Shown: in pieces, positions 17,857-26,502 of the stretch
Numbering within the stretch: position 1 is the first letter of the stretch
Layout: each line of letters begins with the position of its first letter
Source: Bacteroidota bacterium
Lineage (GTDB): Bacteria; Bacteroidota; Bacteroidia; Flavobacteriales; Flavobacteriaceae
DNA: 64,000 bases
Reading direction: 5' to 3'
Assembly (NCBI GenBank): GCA_023387965.1
Contig: JAEWHE010000040.1
Coordinates: 59,141-123,140, forward strand
Position numbers and translations under genes: made by a program
The notes under the pieces: model-generated
Told to the model about the DNA's origin: nothing
What the model saw: the letters and a program-made list of their open reading frames with translations, nothing else
The model's database searches: none

Positions 17857-19662
17857 TTAGAAGCAATATTCGTTTTCCGCAATCAATTTTTCTGCAATGA
17901 TTTCGCGTAATCCTACCACATTCGGAAGGTTGTTGTATTTGGTAAAACGTTTCAATCCCATTAAAAGCATGCGTTGTTCATCGCCTTCGGCAAAAGAAGC
18001 AATTCCTTCTTTTCCTTTTGAATTTACAATGTCAACCGCTTTGTACAAATACAATTGTGCCATCGCAATCTGTTCTTTCACACTTTCCTGACCTTTAGAT
18101 TTGGCTAATTTTTCTGTTCTCAAAATAGTAGATTCTGCCATATAAATTTCGATTAAAATATCGGCGGCAGCCATTAATAGTTGTTGGTGACTGTCTAAAT
18201 CCGGACCATATTTTTGAACCGCGGCACCAGCAACCATCAAGAATACTTTTTTCAGTTTGGCAATCATTTCTTTTTCTTCAGCAAATAATTCCGAATAATC
18301 CGGCGTGTTGAAGTCAGGAATTCCCATCAATTCTTCTTGCACTTTCATCGCAGGACCTAACAAATCCACGTGGCCTTTCATCGCTTTTTTAACCAACATT
18401 CCTACAGAAAGCATACGGTTGATTTCATTTGTTCCTTCGTAAATTCGGGCGATTCGGGCATCTCTCCAAGCGCTTTCCATTGGCGTATCTTCAGAGAATC
18501 CCATTCCACCCAAAATCTGGATTCCTTCGTCTGAACAATTTTGGATATCTTCGGAAATTGCTACTTTTAAAATTGAAGCTTCGATTGCAAATTCTTCAAC
18601 GCCTTTTAATTCCGCATCTTGATGGCTTTCGCCGTTGGCAACACGAGCTGCAATTCGGTCTTCCACATTTTTAGCGGCACGATACGAAGCACTTTCACCT
18701 GCGTAGCAAGAAGTTGCCATTTCTGCGATTTTAGCACGGATGGCGCCAAAATTTGAAATTGGAGTATTGAACTGGATTCTTTCATTCGAATATTTTACAG
18801 CTCCTGAAGTCACTCTTCTTTGTGCATCTAAACAGGCGGCACCCAATTTAATTCGGCCAACATTCAAAGCGTTCATGGCAATCTTGAAGCCATTTCCTCT
18901 CTCCGAAAGCATGTTTTCTACAGGAACTATGGTATCGCTAAAGAAAACCTGACGGGTAGAAGAGGCACGAATTCCTAATTTATGTTCTTCTTCGTTCATC
19001 GAAATTCCGTTTGACGGATCGTTTTCAACGATGAATCCCGTAATGTTTTTATCGTCGCCAATTCTTGCAAATACAATGAACACGCTACAGAAACCAGCAT
19101 TAGAAATCCACATTTTCTGTCCTGTGATTTTGTAATGCGTTCCGTCTTCTGAAAGAACAGCTTTTGTTTTTCCAGAATTAGCATCCGATCCTGCTCCAGG
19201 TTCTGTCAAGCAATACGCTCCGAACCATTCGCCTGACGCCAATTTTGGTACATATTTTTTCTTCTGTTCCTCTGTCCCGTATAAAGTGATCGGCATGGTT
19301 CCGATTCCCGTATGTGCTCCAAAAGCTGTAGAGAACGAACCTGTTGCTCCAGAAATATAATCGCAAACGAGCATTGTGGAAACAAATCCCATTCCGAGTC
19401 CGCCGTATTCTTCCGGAACAGCAACGCCAAGAAGTCCCAATTCGCCCGCTTTTTTCATACACTCTTCGGTGAAGGCATAATCTTTGTTTTCAAAACGGTG
19501 TTTGTTGGGCCAAATCTCTTTGTCCACAAACTCTTTCACCGTTTGTTTCATCATCAATTGCTCCTCCGAAAAATCTTCGGGAGTAAAAATGTTTTCGCTT
19601 TTTGTTTCTGTCACTAGGAATTGACCACCACGTGCGATTTGTTTTTCTGTTGTATCTGCCAT
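17857..19662 (-). CDS. Acyl-CoA dehydrogenase
   Basis: Flavoenzyme for the first step of fatty-acid beta-oxidation, oxidising acyl-CoA to trans-2-enoyl-CoA. Family motifs are CLTEPGAGSDANSGKT, KMWISNAGFCSVF, the Arg-rich FAD-binding region and the terminal RIYEGTNEINRML, which carries the likely catalytic Glu. At 601 residues it is about 200 longer than the basic 380-residue enzyme. The extra C-terminal helical domain is characteristic of a class common in Bacteroidota. Thiolase and the FadB-type fusion lie upstream on the same strand and complete the cycle. Confidence 0.95.
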   Translation of the reverse strand: MADTTEKQIARGGQFLVTETKSENIFTPEDFSEEQLMMKQTVKEFVDKEIWPNKHRFENKDYAFTEECMKKAGELGLLGVAVPEEYGGLGMGFVSTMLVCDYISGATGSFSTAFGAHTGIGTMPITLYGTEEQKKKYVPKLASGEWFGAYCLTEPGAGSDANSGKTKAVLSEDGTHYKITGQKMWISNAGFCSVFIVFARIGDDKNITGFIVENDPSNGISMNEEEHKLGIRASSTRQVFFSDTIVPVENMLSERGNGFKIAMNALNVGRIKLGAACLDAQRRVTSGAVKYSNERIQFNTPISNFGAIRAKIAEMATSCYAGESASYRAAKNVEDRIAARVANGESHQDAELKGVEEFAIEASILKVAISEDIQNCSDEGIQILGGMGFSEDTPMESAWRDARIARIYEGTNEINRMLSVGMLVKKAMKGHVDLLGPAMKVQEELMGIPDFNTPDYSELFAEEKEMIAKLKKVFLMVAGAAVQKYGPDLDSHQQLLMAAADILIEIYMAESTILRTEKLAKSKGQESVKEQIAMAQLYLYKAVDIVNSKGKEGIASFAEGDEQRMLLMGLKRFTKYNNLPNVVGLREIIAEKLIAENEYCF

Positions 19663-19715
19663 TGTTTTTTTGTTTAATAATTAGACTTAAGATGATAGAG
19701 AATAGATGATAGATT

Positions 19716-20084
19716 TTAATTCGAATGCAAAGAGTTTTGAAAACCCATTGTCATTCTTTGAAATTCTTCAATTTTATTTTCTAAATCTGCAGTTGCTTCA
19801 TTTGAAATATATTTTCTATGGTTTGCGAGTAATAATTGTGTGTGTAATTCGAAAGAAGAACCTAAAGAAATGTCAATAAAGTGACTAAAAGATTTCGTAG
19901 TCCTACTTGAACCTTCTGCAATATTTGAAGGTATAGAAGTACTGCAGCGATCCATTTGATTCTTCAATCCAAATTTTTCATTTGAAGGAAAAGTATCTGT
20001 TAAGTCAAAAATAATCTTAGTGATATCCATTGCCATCTGCCAAATTTTAAGCTTTTTAAAATTGTGTCTTTTAAAGTCAGTCAT
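19716..20084 (-). CDS. Four-helix-bundle protein (23S rRNA intervening-sequence type)
   Basis: The 122-residue all-helical protein carries the family pattern NFKKLKIWQMAMDIT, then MDRCSTSIPSNIAEGSSR and the closing helices. Relatives were first found encoded in intervening sequences of 23S rRNA genes and also occur as free-standing, laterally spread genes; the function is unclear. It interrupts the otherwise compact beta-oxidation block between the dehydrogenase and thiolase genes, with irregular AT-rich sequence on both sides, which suggests insertion. Confidence 0.9.
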   Translation of the reverse strand: MTDFKRHNFKKLKIWQMAMDITKIIFDLTDTFPSNEKFGLKNQMDRCSTSIPSNIAEGSSRTTKSFSHFIDISLGSSFELHTQLLLANHRKYISNEATADLENKIEEFQRMTMGFQNSLHSN

Positions 20085-20129
20085 AATGTCTATCGTCTAT
20101 TATTTCGTGTCTATCGTCCCTTATCTCTC

Positions 20130-21314
20130 TTACAAAACTTCATAAACCCCCGCAGCACCTTGACCTGTACCAACGCACATCGTCACGATACCGTATTTAT
20201 TTCCTCTGCGTTTCATTTCGTCAAATAGTTGTACCGAAAGTTTGGCTCCTGTACAACCCAGCGGATGACCTAGAGCAATTGCGCCACCGTTTACGTTTAC
20301 GATATCTGGATTGATATTCAACTCTCTTAAAACGGCCAATGATTGTGATGCGAAAGCTTCATTTAATTCAATCAATTGGATATCGTTCAATGATAATCCC
20401 GCTTGCTGTAAAGCTTTCGGAATAGCTTTTACAGGTCCAATTCCCATGATTCTTGGTTCAACTCCTGCGGCTGCGTAACTCACCATTCTGGCAATTGGTT
20501 CCAAGTTTAGTTCTTTGACTAAATCTTCTGACATTATCATTACAAAGGCAGCACCGTCACTCATTTGTGACGAACTTCCTGCAGTAACGCTTCCATCGGC
20601 GGCAAAAACAGGTCGTAGTTTTGCCAATGCTTCTAAGTTGGTGTCTGCTCTAGGACCTTCGTCTTTGTTGACTACGTATGATTTTGTTTCCTTCTTTCCG
20701 TTTTCATTGATGAAAGTTTGCTCCACAGTAATAGGAACAATCTGCTTGTCGAATTTACCTTCTGCTTGTGCTTTCAACGCCTTTTGGTGCGAATTAAACG
20801 CAAATAAATCCTGGTCTTCACGCGAAACGTTGAATTGTTTTGCAACCGCTTCGGCTGTCAATCCCATTCCCCAGTAATAATCTTCATGACCTTCTTTTGC
20901 CACGGCATAATCCGGTGTAGGTTTGTAGCCTCCCATCGGGATAAAGCTCATGCTTTCGGCACCACCGGCAATAATACAGTCTGCCATTCCCGATTGGATT
21001 TTTGCTGTTGCCATTGCAATGGTTTCCAATCCAGAAGCACAATATCTATTGACAGTAACTCCTGGAACGTCGTCGATTTTCAATCCCATCAGTGAGATTA
21101 ATCGCGCCACGTTCAAACCTTGCTCGGCTTCGGGCATTGCATTTCCGACCATTACGTCGTCTATTCTTTTTTTGTCGAAATCAGGCAATTGTTCCATCAT
21201 GTATTGGATGGTTTCTGCCGCCAATTCGTCAGGACGTTTAAATCTAAATAAGCCTTTTGGTGCTTTGCCTACCGCTGTTCGGTATGCCTTAACGATGTAT
21301 GCTGTTTTATTCAT
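20130..21314 (-). CDS. fadA: Acetyl-CoA C-acyltransferase (3-ketoacyl-CoA thiolase)
   Basis: Last step of beta-oxidation, releasing acetyl-CoA. The nucleophile is Cys92 in VNRYCASGLETIAMA. The second site is in NVNGGAIALGHPLGCTGAK and the proton-relay Cys in VTMCVGTGQGAAG. At 394 residues it is full length. It lies on the same strand as the FadB-type fusion and the acyl-CoA dehydrogenase. A transposase gene has been placed between it and the fusion gene. The symbol is given by function; a biosynthetic acetyl-CoA acetyltransferase is less likely in this context. Confidence 0.92.
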   Translation of the reverse strand: MNKTAYIVKAYRTAVGKAPKGLFRFKRPDELAAETIQYMMEQLPDFDKKRIDDVMVGNAMPEAEQGLNVARLISLMGLKIDDVPGVTVNRYCASGLETIAMATAKIQSGMADCIIAGGAESMSFIPMGGYKPTPDYAVAKEGHEDYYWGMGLTAEAVAKQFNVSREDQDLFAFNSHQKALKAQAEGKFDKQIVPITVEQTFINENGKKETKSYVVNKDEGPRADTNLEALAKLRPVFAADGSVTAGSSSQMSDGAAFVMIMSEDLVKELNLEPIARMVSYAAAGVEPRIMGIGPVKAIPKALQQAGLSLNDIQLIELNEAFASQSLAVLRELNINPDIVNVNGGAIALGHPLGCTGAKLSVQLFDEMKRRGNKYGIVTMCVGTGQGAAGVYEVL

Positions 21315-21429
21315 TTTATCTGTGTTGTTTTAACAAATTTTACAAACATTATTTCGAGTTTATTTTATTTCGCAATATTGCCCCGTTGGGGTAAACTGTC
21401 TGTAGAAACGAATGTGAATTATGGGCTAA

Positions 21430-21442
21430 GCTCCGTAGGAGC
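21430..21442. repeat. REP-like palindrome left of transposase
   Basis: GCTCC-GTA-GGAGC followed by GACCTGAC. It is related to the GGTCGCTCCTATGGAGC units on the other side of the transposase gene, in opposite orientation. Confidence 0.6.
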
Positions 21443-21490
21443 GACCTGACAATCAATCATTCCATTTCTAACAATCCATTGTTATATCAT

Positions 21491-21952
21491 TCAATCAATA
21501 AAATCAAACAAATACCTCTCTTCATATTCAATTTCGTATTTCTCCAAAAAGTCTAAATACTCATCTTTAAATGTTCTCTGTTTATGGTGTTCTTCTTGAT
21601 TTAAAATATATTTTACTACGTTATCAATGTGACTTCGAGAATAAGAAAAAGCGCCAAATCCTTCCTGCCAATTGAATTTGCTTTTGATCCACTGGCTGTC
21701 ATTTATAAACTTTGATGAGCCTGCTTTTATATCTCTAACCAAATCTGAAATGCTACAATTTGGTTGCAATCCGATAAACAAATGAACGTGATCTGGCATT
21801 GCGAAAATGGATAATAACTTTTGTCCTCTATTTTTGACGATGCCCGTTATGAACTTATGTAATTCTTCTCGGTGCTCTTTATCTATTAAATTCTGTCTTC
21901 CTTTTACTGCAAATACAATTTGTATGTAAATTTGGGAATAGGTGTTTGGCAT
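21491..21952 (-). CDS. IS200/IS605-type Y1 transposase (RAYT-like)
   Basis: A 153-residue single-strand DNA transposase of the HUH superfamily. The metal-binding pair is His55 and His57 (MPDHVHLFIG). The nucleophile is most likely Tyr115 in VVKYILNQEEHH. No tnpB or typical IS ends are seen. Small palindromes of one sequence family lie on both sides. That arrangement fits a REP-associated tyrosine transposase, a domesticated type that tends to scatter short palindromes, rather than a complete insertion sequence. It separates fadA from the FadB-type gene. Confidence 0.88.
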   Translation of the reverse strand: MPNTYSQIYIQIVFAVKGRQNLIDKEHREELHKFITGIVKNRGQKLLSIFAMPDHVHLFIGLQPNCSISDLVRDIKAGSSKFINDSQWIKSKFNWQEGFGAFSYSRSHIDNVVKYILNQEEHHKQRTFKDEYLDFLEKYEIEYEERYLFDFID

Positions 21953-21987
21953 GTATTTTTATATTTAATGTTCGTATAATGTATAAC

Positions 21988-22132
21988 GGGTCGCACCTCT
22001 GGAGCTATAAACTGGTCGCTCCTATGGAGCTTTTAAAACCTGTATGATCTTGTTGCTATAAACAGGTCGCTCCTATGGAGCTTATCTGATCTGATTCTCT
22101 GTGCTATAAACAGGATACTCCTACGGAGTTTA
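21988..22132. repeat. Cluster of REP-like units (CTATAAACAGGTCGCTCC family)
   Basis: Four related units between the transposase start and the FadB-type stop. The consensus is GCTATAAACAGGTCGCTCC followed by TATGGAGCTT, where GCTCCTATGGAGC forms the hairpin. The rightmost copy (GGATACTCCTACGGAGTT) overlaps the stop codon of the FadB-type gene. Confidence 0.8.
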
Positions 22133-24520
22133 ATTTCTCAAAGGTTTCCCTTTCGTCAGCATATACTGAATTCTCTCCAAAGTCTTTCTCTCTGTACACA
22201 AACTCAAGAAGGCCTCTCTTTCAATGTCCAATAAATATTGCTCGCTTACCAAAGTAGCTTCAGATAAATCACCACCGGCCATTACATAAGCCAGTTTGTT
22301 GGCAATCTTCTTATCGTGTTCAGAAATATAGCTTCCGGCTTGCATTTGGTCGGTTCCAACTAAGAACATTCCCAATGCCTGTTTTCCTAAGACTTTTACA
22401 TCTTTTCTTCGGATAGGTTGTGTATAGCCTGCATCTGCTAAAATCAATGCTTGTTTTTTGGCTTCCGCAATTTGTCGGTCTTTATCGATGACTACGATGT
22501 CTTTTCCGTGTTGCAAAATGCCCAAATCGAAAGCTTCGTGAGCTGAAGTGGACACTTTTGCCATGGCTACCGTCAAGAAATATTCCTGCAGTACATTCAA
22601 TTCCACGTCATTTTTTCGGAACAAATCCGAAGCTCTCAACGCCATTTCCTTTGAACCACCACCGCCTGGAATTACTCCTACGCCAAATTCCACCAAACCA
22701 ATATACGTTTCTGCGGAAGCGACCACTTTATCGGCATGCATGCTCATTTCGCAACCACCGCCTAAAGTCATTCCGTGTGGAGCGACTACGACTGGAATGC
22801 CTGAATACCGAACACGCATCATCGTGTCTTGGAACAATTTGATTGCCATGTTCAATTCATCGTATTCCTGTTCCACCGCCATCATAAAAATCATTCCGAT
22901 GTTGGCTCCTACAGAGAAATTAGCAGCTTGATTTCCAATTACCAAACCTGCGTGTTCTTTTTCGGCTAAGTCAATTGCCTTGTTTATTCCTTGTAAGACA
23001 TCGCCACCAATGGTGTTCATTTTTGATTGAAATTCAAGGTTTAAGATACCGTCACCTAAATCAGTAATTACAGCACCTGAATTACTCCAAACTTTTTTAC
23101 TTTCTCTTATATTGTTTAAAATAATGAATGAATCTTGACCCGGAACTTTCTTCTGAGACTTTGATGCGATATCATAATAGAAAGTCGCGCCGTCTTTAAT
23201 CGTGTAAAACGACTTGTTCCCAGAAGCCAACATTTCCGTAACCCAAGTTGCTGGTTCTAGGTTTTCAGCTTTCATCAATTCGATACCTTTCTCGACACCA
23301 ATGGCGTCCCAGATTTCAAACGGTCCATTTTCCCAACCGAAGCCGGCTTTCATGGCGTCGTCAATTTTGTATAGGTCTTCTGTTATTTCAGGAACTCGGT
23401 TGGCCACATAGGCAAACATTCCCGAGAAGTTTTTTCTGTAGAATTCTCCCGCCTTGTCGGTTCCTTTTACCAAAACCTTGAAGCGGTTGATGGGTTTGTC
23501 AATGGTTTTAGTCGATTCCAAAGTTGCAAAAGATGCTTTTTTGGCACCTCTGTATTCCAATGTATCCAAGTCCAACGACAAAATTTCCTTGCCTTCTTTC
23601 TTATAAAAACCTTGACCGGTTTTGCTTCCGAGCCATTTGTTTTCCATCATCTTGCTGATGAAGTCTGGAAGTTTAAACAAATCATGCGCTTCGTCGTTCG
23701 GAACACCTTCATAAAGTCCATTGGCAACGTGTACCAATGTATCCAAACCGACCACGTCAACGGTTCTGAACGTAGCTGATTTTGGTCGGCCGATGACTGG
23801 TCCTGTTAGTTTATCTACCTCTTCGATCGTCAATCCCATTTCTTTTACCAAATGGAACATGCTCATGATACCGTAGATTCCTATACGGTTTCCGATGAAT
23901 GCCGGAGTATCTTTGGCAACGACCGAAGTCTTTCCTAAGAATTTTTCGCCGTATTCATTCAGGAAATCCAATACTTCGGTAGAAGTTTTTGGTCCTGGAA
24001 TGATTTCGAATAACTTTAAATAACGGGCTGGATTAAAGAAATGCGTACCGCAGAAATGTTTTTGGAAATCTTCACTTCGGCCTTCGCTCATAAAATGAAT
24101 TGGGATTCCTGAAGTGTTGGAAGTAATCAGCGTCCCTGGTTTTCTATATTTTTCAATCTGTTCGAAAACCTGCTTTTTAATGTCTAATCTTTCAATCACT
24201 ACTTCGATGATCCAATCGACATCGGCAATCTTCGCCAAATCGTCAGTGGTATTTCCAGTGGTGATTCTGCTGGCAAACTTTTGGTGGTAAATAGGAGAGG
24301 GCTTCGACTTCAAGGCGTTCGCCAGATGTTCGTTTACAATCCGGTTTCGAACTACTTTGCTTTCGAGTGTCAATCCTTTTTTCTGTTCGGCTTCGGTGAG
24401 TTCACGGGGCACAATATCGAGAAGCAATACTTCTACACCGATATTTGCAAAATGACAGGCGATGCCCGATCCCATGATTCCCGAACCAATTACCGCAACT
24501 TTTTTAATCAGTCGTTTCAT
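22130..24520 (-). CDS. 3-hydroxyacyl-CoA dehydrogenase / enoyl-CoA hydratase fusion
   Basis: Bifunctional beta-oxidation enzyme: hydration of enoyl-CoA and NAD-dependent oxidation of the 3-hydroxyacyl-CoA. The dehydrogenase comes first (Rossmann motif VAVIGSGIMGSGIACHFA, then HFFNPARYLKLFEIIPG). The hydratase/isomerase domain is C-terminal (VVAPHGMTLGGGCEMSM and GVGVIPGGGGSKEM). This is the FadN-type order, the reverse of E. coli FadB. A longer frame starts at 24574 but would overlap the MarR gene. ATG 24520 starts the protein directly at the Rossmann fold, leaves a 31-base gap, and gives 796 residues. Confidence 0.93.
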   Translation of the reverse strand: MKRLIKKVAVIGSGIMGSGIACHFANIGVEVLLLDIVPRELTEAEQKKGLTLESKVVRNRIVNEHLANALKSKPSPIYHQKFASRITTGNTTDDLAKIADVDWIIEVVIERLDIKKQVFEQIEKYRKPGTLITSNTSGIPIHFMSEGRSEDFQKHFCGTHFFNPARYLKLFEIIPGPKTSTEVLDFLNEYGEKFLGKTSVVAKDTPAFIGNRIGIYGIMSMFHLVKEMGLTIEEVDKLTGPVIGRPKSATFRTVDVVGLDTLVHVANGLYEGVPNDEAHDLFKLPDFISKMMENKWLGSKTGQGFYKKEGKEILSLDLDTLEYRGAKKASFATLESTKTIDKPINRFKVLVKGTDKAGEFYRKNFSGMFAYVANRVPEITEDLYKIDDAMKAGFGWENGPFEIWDAIGVEKGIELMKAENLEPATWVTEMLASGNKSFYTIKDGATFYYDIASKSQKKVPGQDSFIILNNIRESKKVWSNSGAVITDLGDGILNLEFQSKMNTIGGDVLQGINKAIDLAEKEHAGLVIGNQAANFSVGANIGMIFMMAVEQEYDELNMAIKLFQDTMMRVRYSGIPVVVAPHGMTLGGGCEMSMHADKVVASAETYIGLVEFGVGVIPGGGGSKEMALRASDLFRKNDVELNVLQEYFLTVAMAKVSTSAHEAFDLGILQHGKDIVVIDKDRQIAEAKKQALILADAGYTQPIRRKDVKVLGKQALGMFLVGTDQMQAGSYISEHDKKIANKLAYVMAGGDLSEATLVSEQYLLDIEREAFLSLCTERKTLERIQYMLTKGKPLRN

Positions 24521-24551
24521 TATTATATGTTTATTCGTTGTTTGTTTATTA

Positions 24552-24983
24552 CTAAAATATTTTCTTTTCCGCAATCAGCTCATTAATCATCTCCGAAACC
24601 TCTATGAAATGCTGTAATTTTTCTTCCGAAATATGCTCTTTTATGGTTTCGTTAAACTTGATCACCGTATTTTTGGACAACTCTCTTTTCTCTTTCCCGA
24701 ATTTCGTCAGGTGAATCAAGACACCACGTCCGTCCTCAGGATTTTTTTTCCGAACAATCAAACCTTTTTCTTCCATTGATTTCAAAGTTCTGGTAAGGCT
24801 GGTGGCTTCCATGCCCATTTTGGGACCTAAAGTAGTGGAAGGCGTTCCTTTTTCGCGATCCAAGCTCAATAATGCAAAACCCGTTGACATGCTGGCGCCA
24901 TACTTCGATGCTTCTTCGTTATACATCCTGGAGACAGCTTGCCATGTGGCTCTTAAAATATAATCTATTGTTTTATCTTTCAT
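24552..24983 (-). CDS. MarR family transcriptional regulator
   Basis: A 143-residue winged-helix dimeric regulator. The DNA-binding core is GPKMGMEATSLTRTLKSMEEKGLI followed by the wing RKKNPEDGRGVLIHLT. It is the first gene of the operon that continues with the FadB-type fusion, so it probably controls beta-oxidation genes and itself in response to acyl-CoA or a related ligand. A perfect palindrome sits upstream in its promoter region, as expected for autorepression. Confidence 0.93.
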   Translation of the reverse strand: MKDKTIDYILRATWQAVSRMYNEEASKYGASMSTGFALLSLDREKGTPSTTLGPKMGMEATSLTRTLKSMEEKGLIVRKKNPEDGRGVLIHLTKFGKEKRELSKNTVIKFNETIKEHISEEKLQHFIEVSEMINELIAEKKIF

Positions 24984-25001
24984 AAAATGAATTGGTTATT
25001 T

Positions 25002-25036
25002 CAAATATATAAAAAAATAGTATGCATGCATACTAT
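25002..25036 (-). promoter_or_regulatory. MarR-operon promoter with 20-bp palindromic operator
   Basis: On the minus strand a TATATTTG box (25002-25009) lies 18 bases before the MarR ATG. The perfect palindrome ATAGTATGCATGCATACTAT (25017-25036) begins seven bases upstream of this box, covering the spacer and -33 region. A dimeric repressor bound there would block RNA polymerase. The size and symmetry are usual for MarR operators; binding by this MarR protein is inferred. Confidence 0.7.
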
Positions 25037-25150
25037 ATAAGAATATTTTTGTGTTAAAGTTTGATAGGTTGGAATGGGAGAGGCATTTAAACCTTCAATT
25101 TAGCCAAAATTTTCAACTTCGCCAAAGTTTTTCAACTTTCTCCAAAATTC

Positions 25151-25183
25151 AACTTCGCCAAAGTTTTAAACTTTGGCGAAGTT
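25151..25183. repeat. REP palindrome, CTTCGCCAAAG family
   Basis: Perfect inverted repeat: AACTTCGCCAAAGTTT, one T, then its reverse complement. Degenerate half-copies of the same word lie just left (about 25100-25150). It marks the left end of the amplified block downstream of the HD gene. Confidence 0.95.
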
Positions 25184-25211
25184 AGCAGTTTGCCTGAAGG
25201 ATCTGTCGCAA

Positions 25212-25459
25212 CGAGGTGTACAATCAAGATTGAAGACTTGCAATTTCCTTTTGGATGTTGCTACGGGCTTTGGCTTCGAATTTTTCCTGAAAGTTGGTTT
25301 TTCCAGAAAATGTCTGAGTGCTTTTACACGTTCGGGATTGTAGAGGAAGTCAGGGTAAAGGCTGTATTCCTTCCGAATTTGTTCGGCGTTAAACTTCGCC
25401 AAAGTTTTAAAACTTTGGCGAAGTTTTTTTGAAGGATACGTTCTGAGGAGGTGTACAAT
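25212..25459 (-). pseudogene. Duplicated 3' fragment of the HD gene plus REP (unit 2)
   Basis: About 180 bases reproduce the last 60 or so codons of the HD phosphohydrolase gene. They carry point changes and a deletion of about 15 bases in the GCTTGTCGTTTGATAGATG part. At the point where the intact gene continues inwards, this copy instead joins a perfect 34-base palindrome (25392-25425) of the CTTCGCCAAAG family, then GAAGGATACGTTCTGAGGAGG. Open frames through this unit are by-products of the duplication. No start signals are seen. Confidence 0.85.
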
Positions 25460-25711
25460 CAAGATTCAAGACTTGCAATTTCTTTTTGGATGTTGCTACG
25501 GGCTTTGGATTCGAATTTTTCCTGAAAGCTTGTCGTTTGATAGATGTGTGGCTTTTCCAGAAAATGTTTGAGGGCCTTTACACGTTCGGGATTGTAGAGG
25601 AAGTCAGGGTAGAGACTGTATTCCTTCCGAATTTGTTTGGCGTTAAACTTCGCCAAAGTTTTAAACTTTGGCGAAGTTTTTTTGAAGGATACGTTCTGAG
25701 GAGGTGTACAA
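25460..25711 (-). pseudogene. Duplicated 3' fragment of the HD gene plus REP (unit 1)
   Basis: A nearly exact copy of the last 60 or so codons of the adjacent HD gene, including the TGTCGTTTGATAGATGTG stretch missing from the farther copy. It is joined at the same position to a perfect 33-base palindrome (25646-25678). With the neighbouring unit it forms a head-to-tail tandem series of about 250-base units pointing the same way as the gene. The closer copy is more similar to the gene, so the amplification may have been stepwise. Confidence 0.87.
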
Positions 25712-26329
25712 TCAAGATTGAAGACTTGCAATTTCTTTTTGGATGTTGTTACGGGCTTTGGATTCGAATTTTTCCTGAAAGCTTGTCGTTTGATAGATGT
25801 GTGGCTTTTCCAGAAAATGTTTGAGGGCCTTTACACGGCCGGGATTGTACAGGAAGTCAGGGTAAAAGCTGTATTCCTTCCGAATTTGTTCGGCATACAT
25901 TTTGTAGTCGTCCCAATCTTTGCCCAGAATTTTTAAGTCGAAGTCAATCAGCCAATTCGCGTCTGCCACACCATTTGCGTTGTGGTCTTTGGTTGCGAGA
26001 ATCAAGTCGAATATTATTTGTTTGTTTAGATTGATTTCTTTGGGAAGAAGGGCAATTGCCCACTCCGCACTTTTCTGCTCATTGTCTTTTCGAGTACTTA
26101 CATAGACGATATCGTGGTAATACAAGCTGTAAAGCGTTTCGTCGGGAAACTGCAATTCCGATTTGTAATCGAAAAAACTTTTCCGCATTTCTTCCAGATG
26201 CGACAGGTTGTGGTAGTGGCGGTTATTTTGGCTGTATGCTTTTTCGAGTTCATCCCAACGTGTTCGAATCTTATAAGATGGCACTCCGATTCGTAGTAGC
26301 AGTTCCGTAAATGTATGTTGCAGATCCAT
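25712..26329 (-). CDS. HD-superfamily metal-dependent phosphohydrolase
   Basis: The 205-residue predicted phosphohydrolase belongs to the COG4339 type. The metal ligands are His38/His40/His44 in RHYHNLSHLEEM and the His72-Asp73 pair in LYYHDIVY. A Lys/Glu-rich helix DNEQKSAEWA follows. The substrate is unknown. Proteins of this family are sometimes encoded near RNA-repair enzymes, and a Pnkp-type 3'-phosphatase gene lies divergently 173 bases away. The 3' end of the gene has been duplicated twice downstream together with palindromes, but the gene itself looks complete. Confidence 0.85.
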   Translation of the reverse strand: MDLQHTFTELLLRIGVPSYKIRTRWDELEKAYSQNNRHYHNLSHLEEMRKSFFDYKSELQFPDETLYSLYYHDIVYVSTRKDNEQKSAEWAIALLPKEINLNKQIIFDLILATKDHNANGVADANWLIDFDLKILGKDWDDYKMYAEQIRKEYSFYPDFLYNPGRVKALKHFLEKPHIYQTTSFQEKFESKARNNIQKEIASLQS

Positions 26330-26445
26330 GGCTTGAAATTTATGATCCTAATTTACGAATATTGGCCGGCTTAACTTGCAAAAGCTGTGAATTTATGAGA
26401 AATCATTTCAGTGTGGCGCGACATGCCAACTTTTTTTCTTCGTTT

Positions 26446-26474
26446 TTGCTTGTGCTCGAAAAGTTGTATCTTTA
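26446..26474 (+). promoter_or_regulatory. Promoter of the Pnkp-like phosphatase gene
   Basis: TTG (26446-26448), 18-base spacer, TATCTTTA (26467-26474), 28 bases before the ATG at 26503. Confidence 0.6.
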
Positions 26475-26502
26475 AAAGAATTGACCTTAATACTAGCACC
26501 AC

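Noticed and set aside
18429..21333. Long plus-strand frames opposite the acyl-CoA dehydrogenase and thiolase genes
   Set aside because: They lack start signals and protein-like composition and are antisense shadows of clearly identified genes.
25166..25731. Two open minus-strand frames of 98 and 90 codons
   Set aside because: They are read through the duplicated 3' fragments of the HD gene and the palindromes. No start signals, and the protein content is a repeat of the gene's C-terminus.
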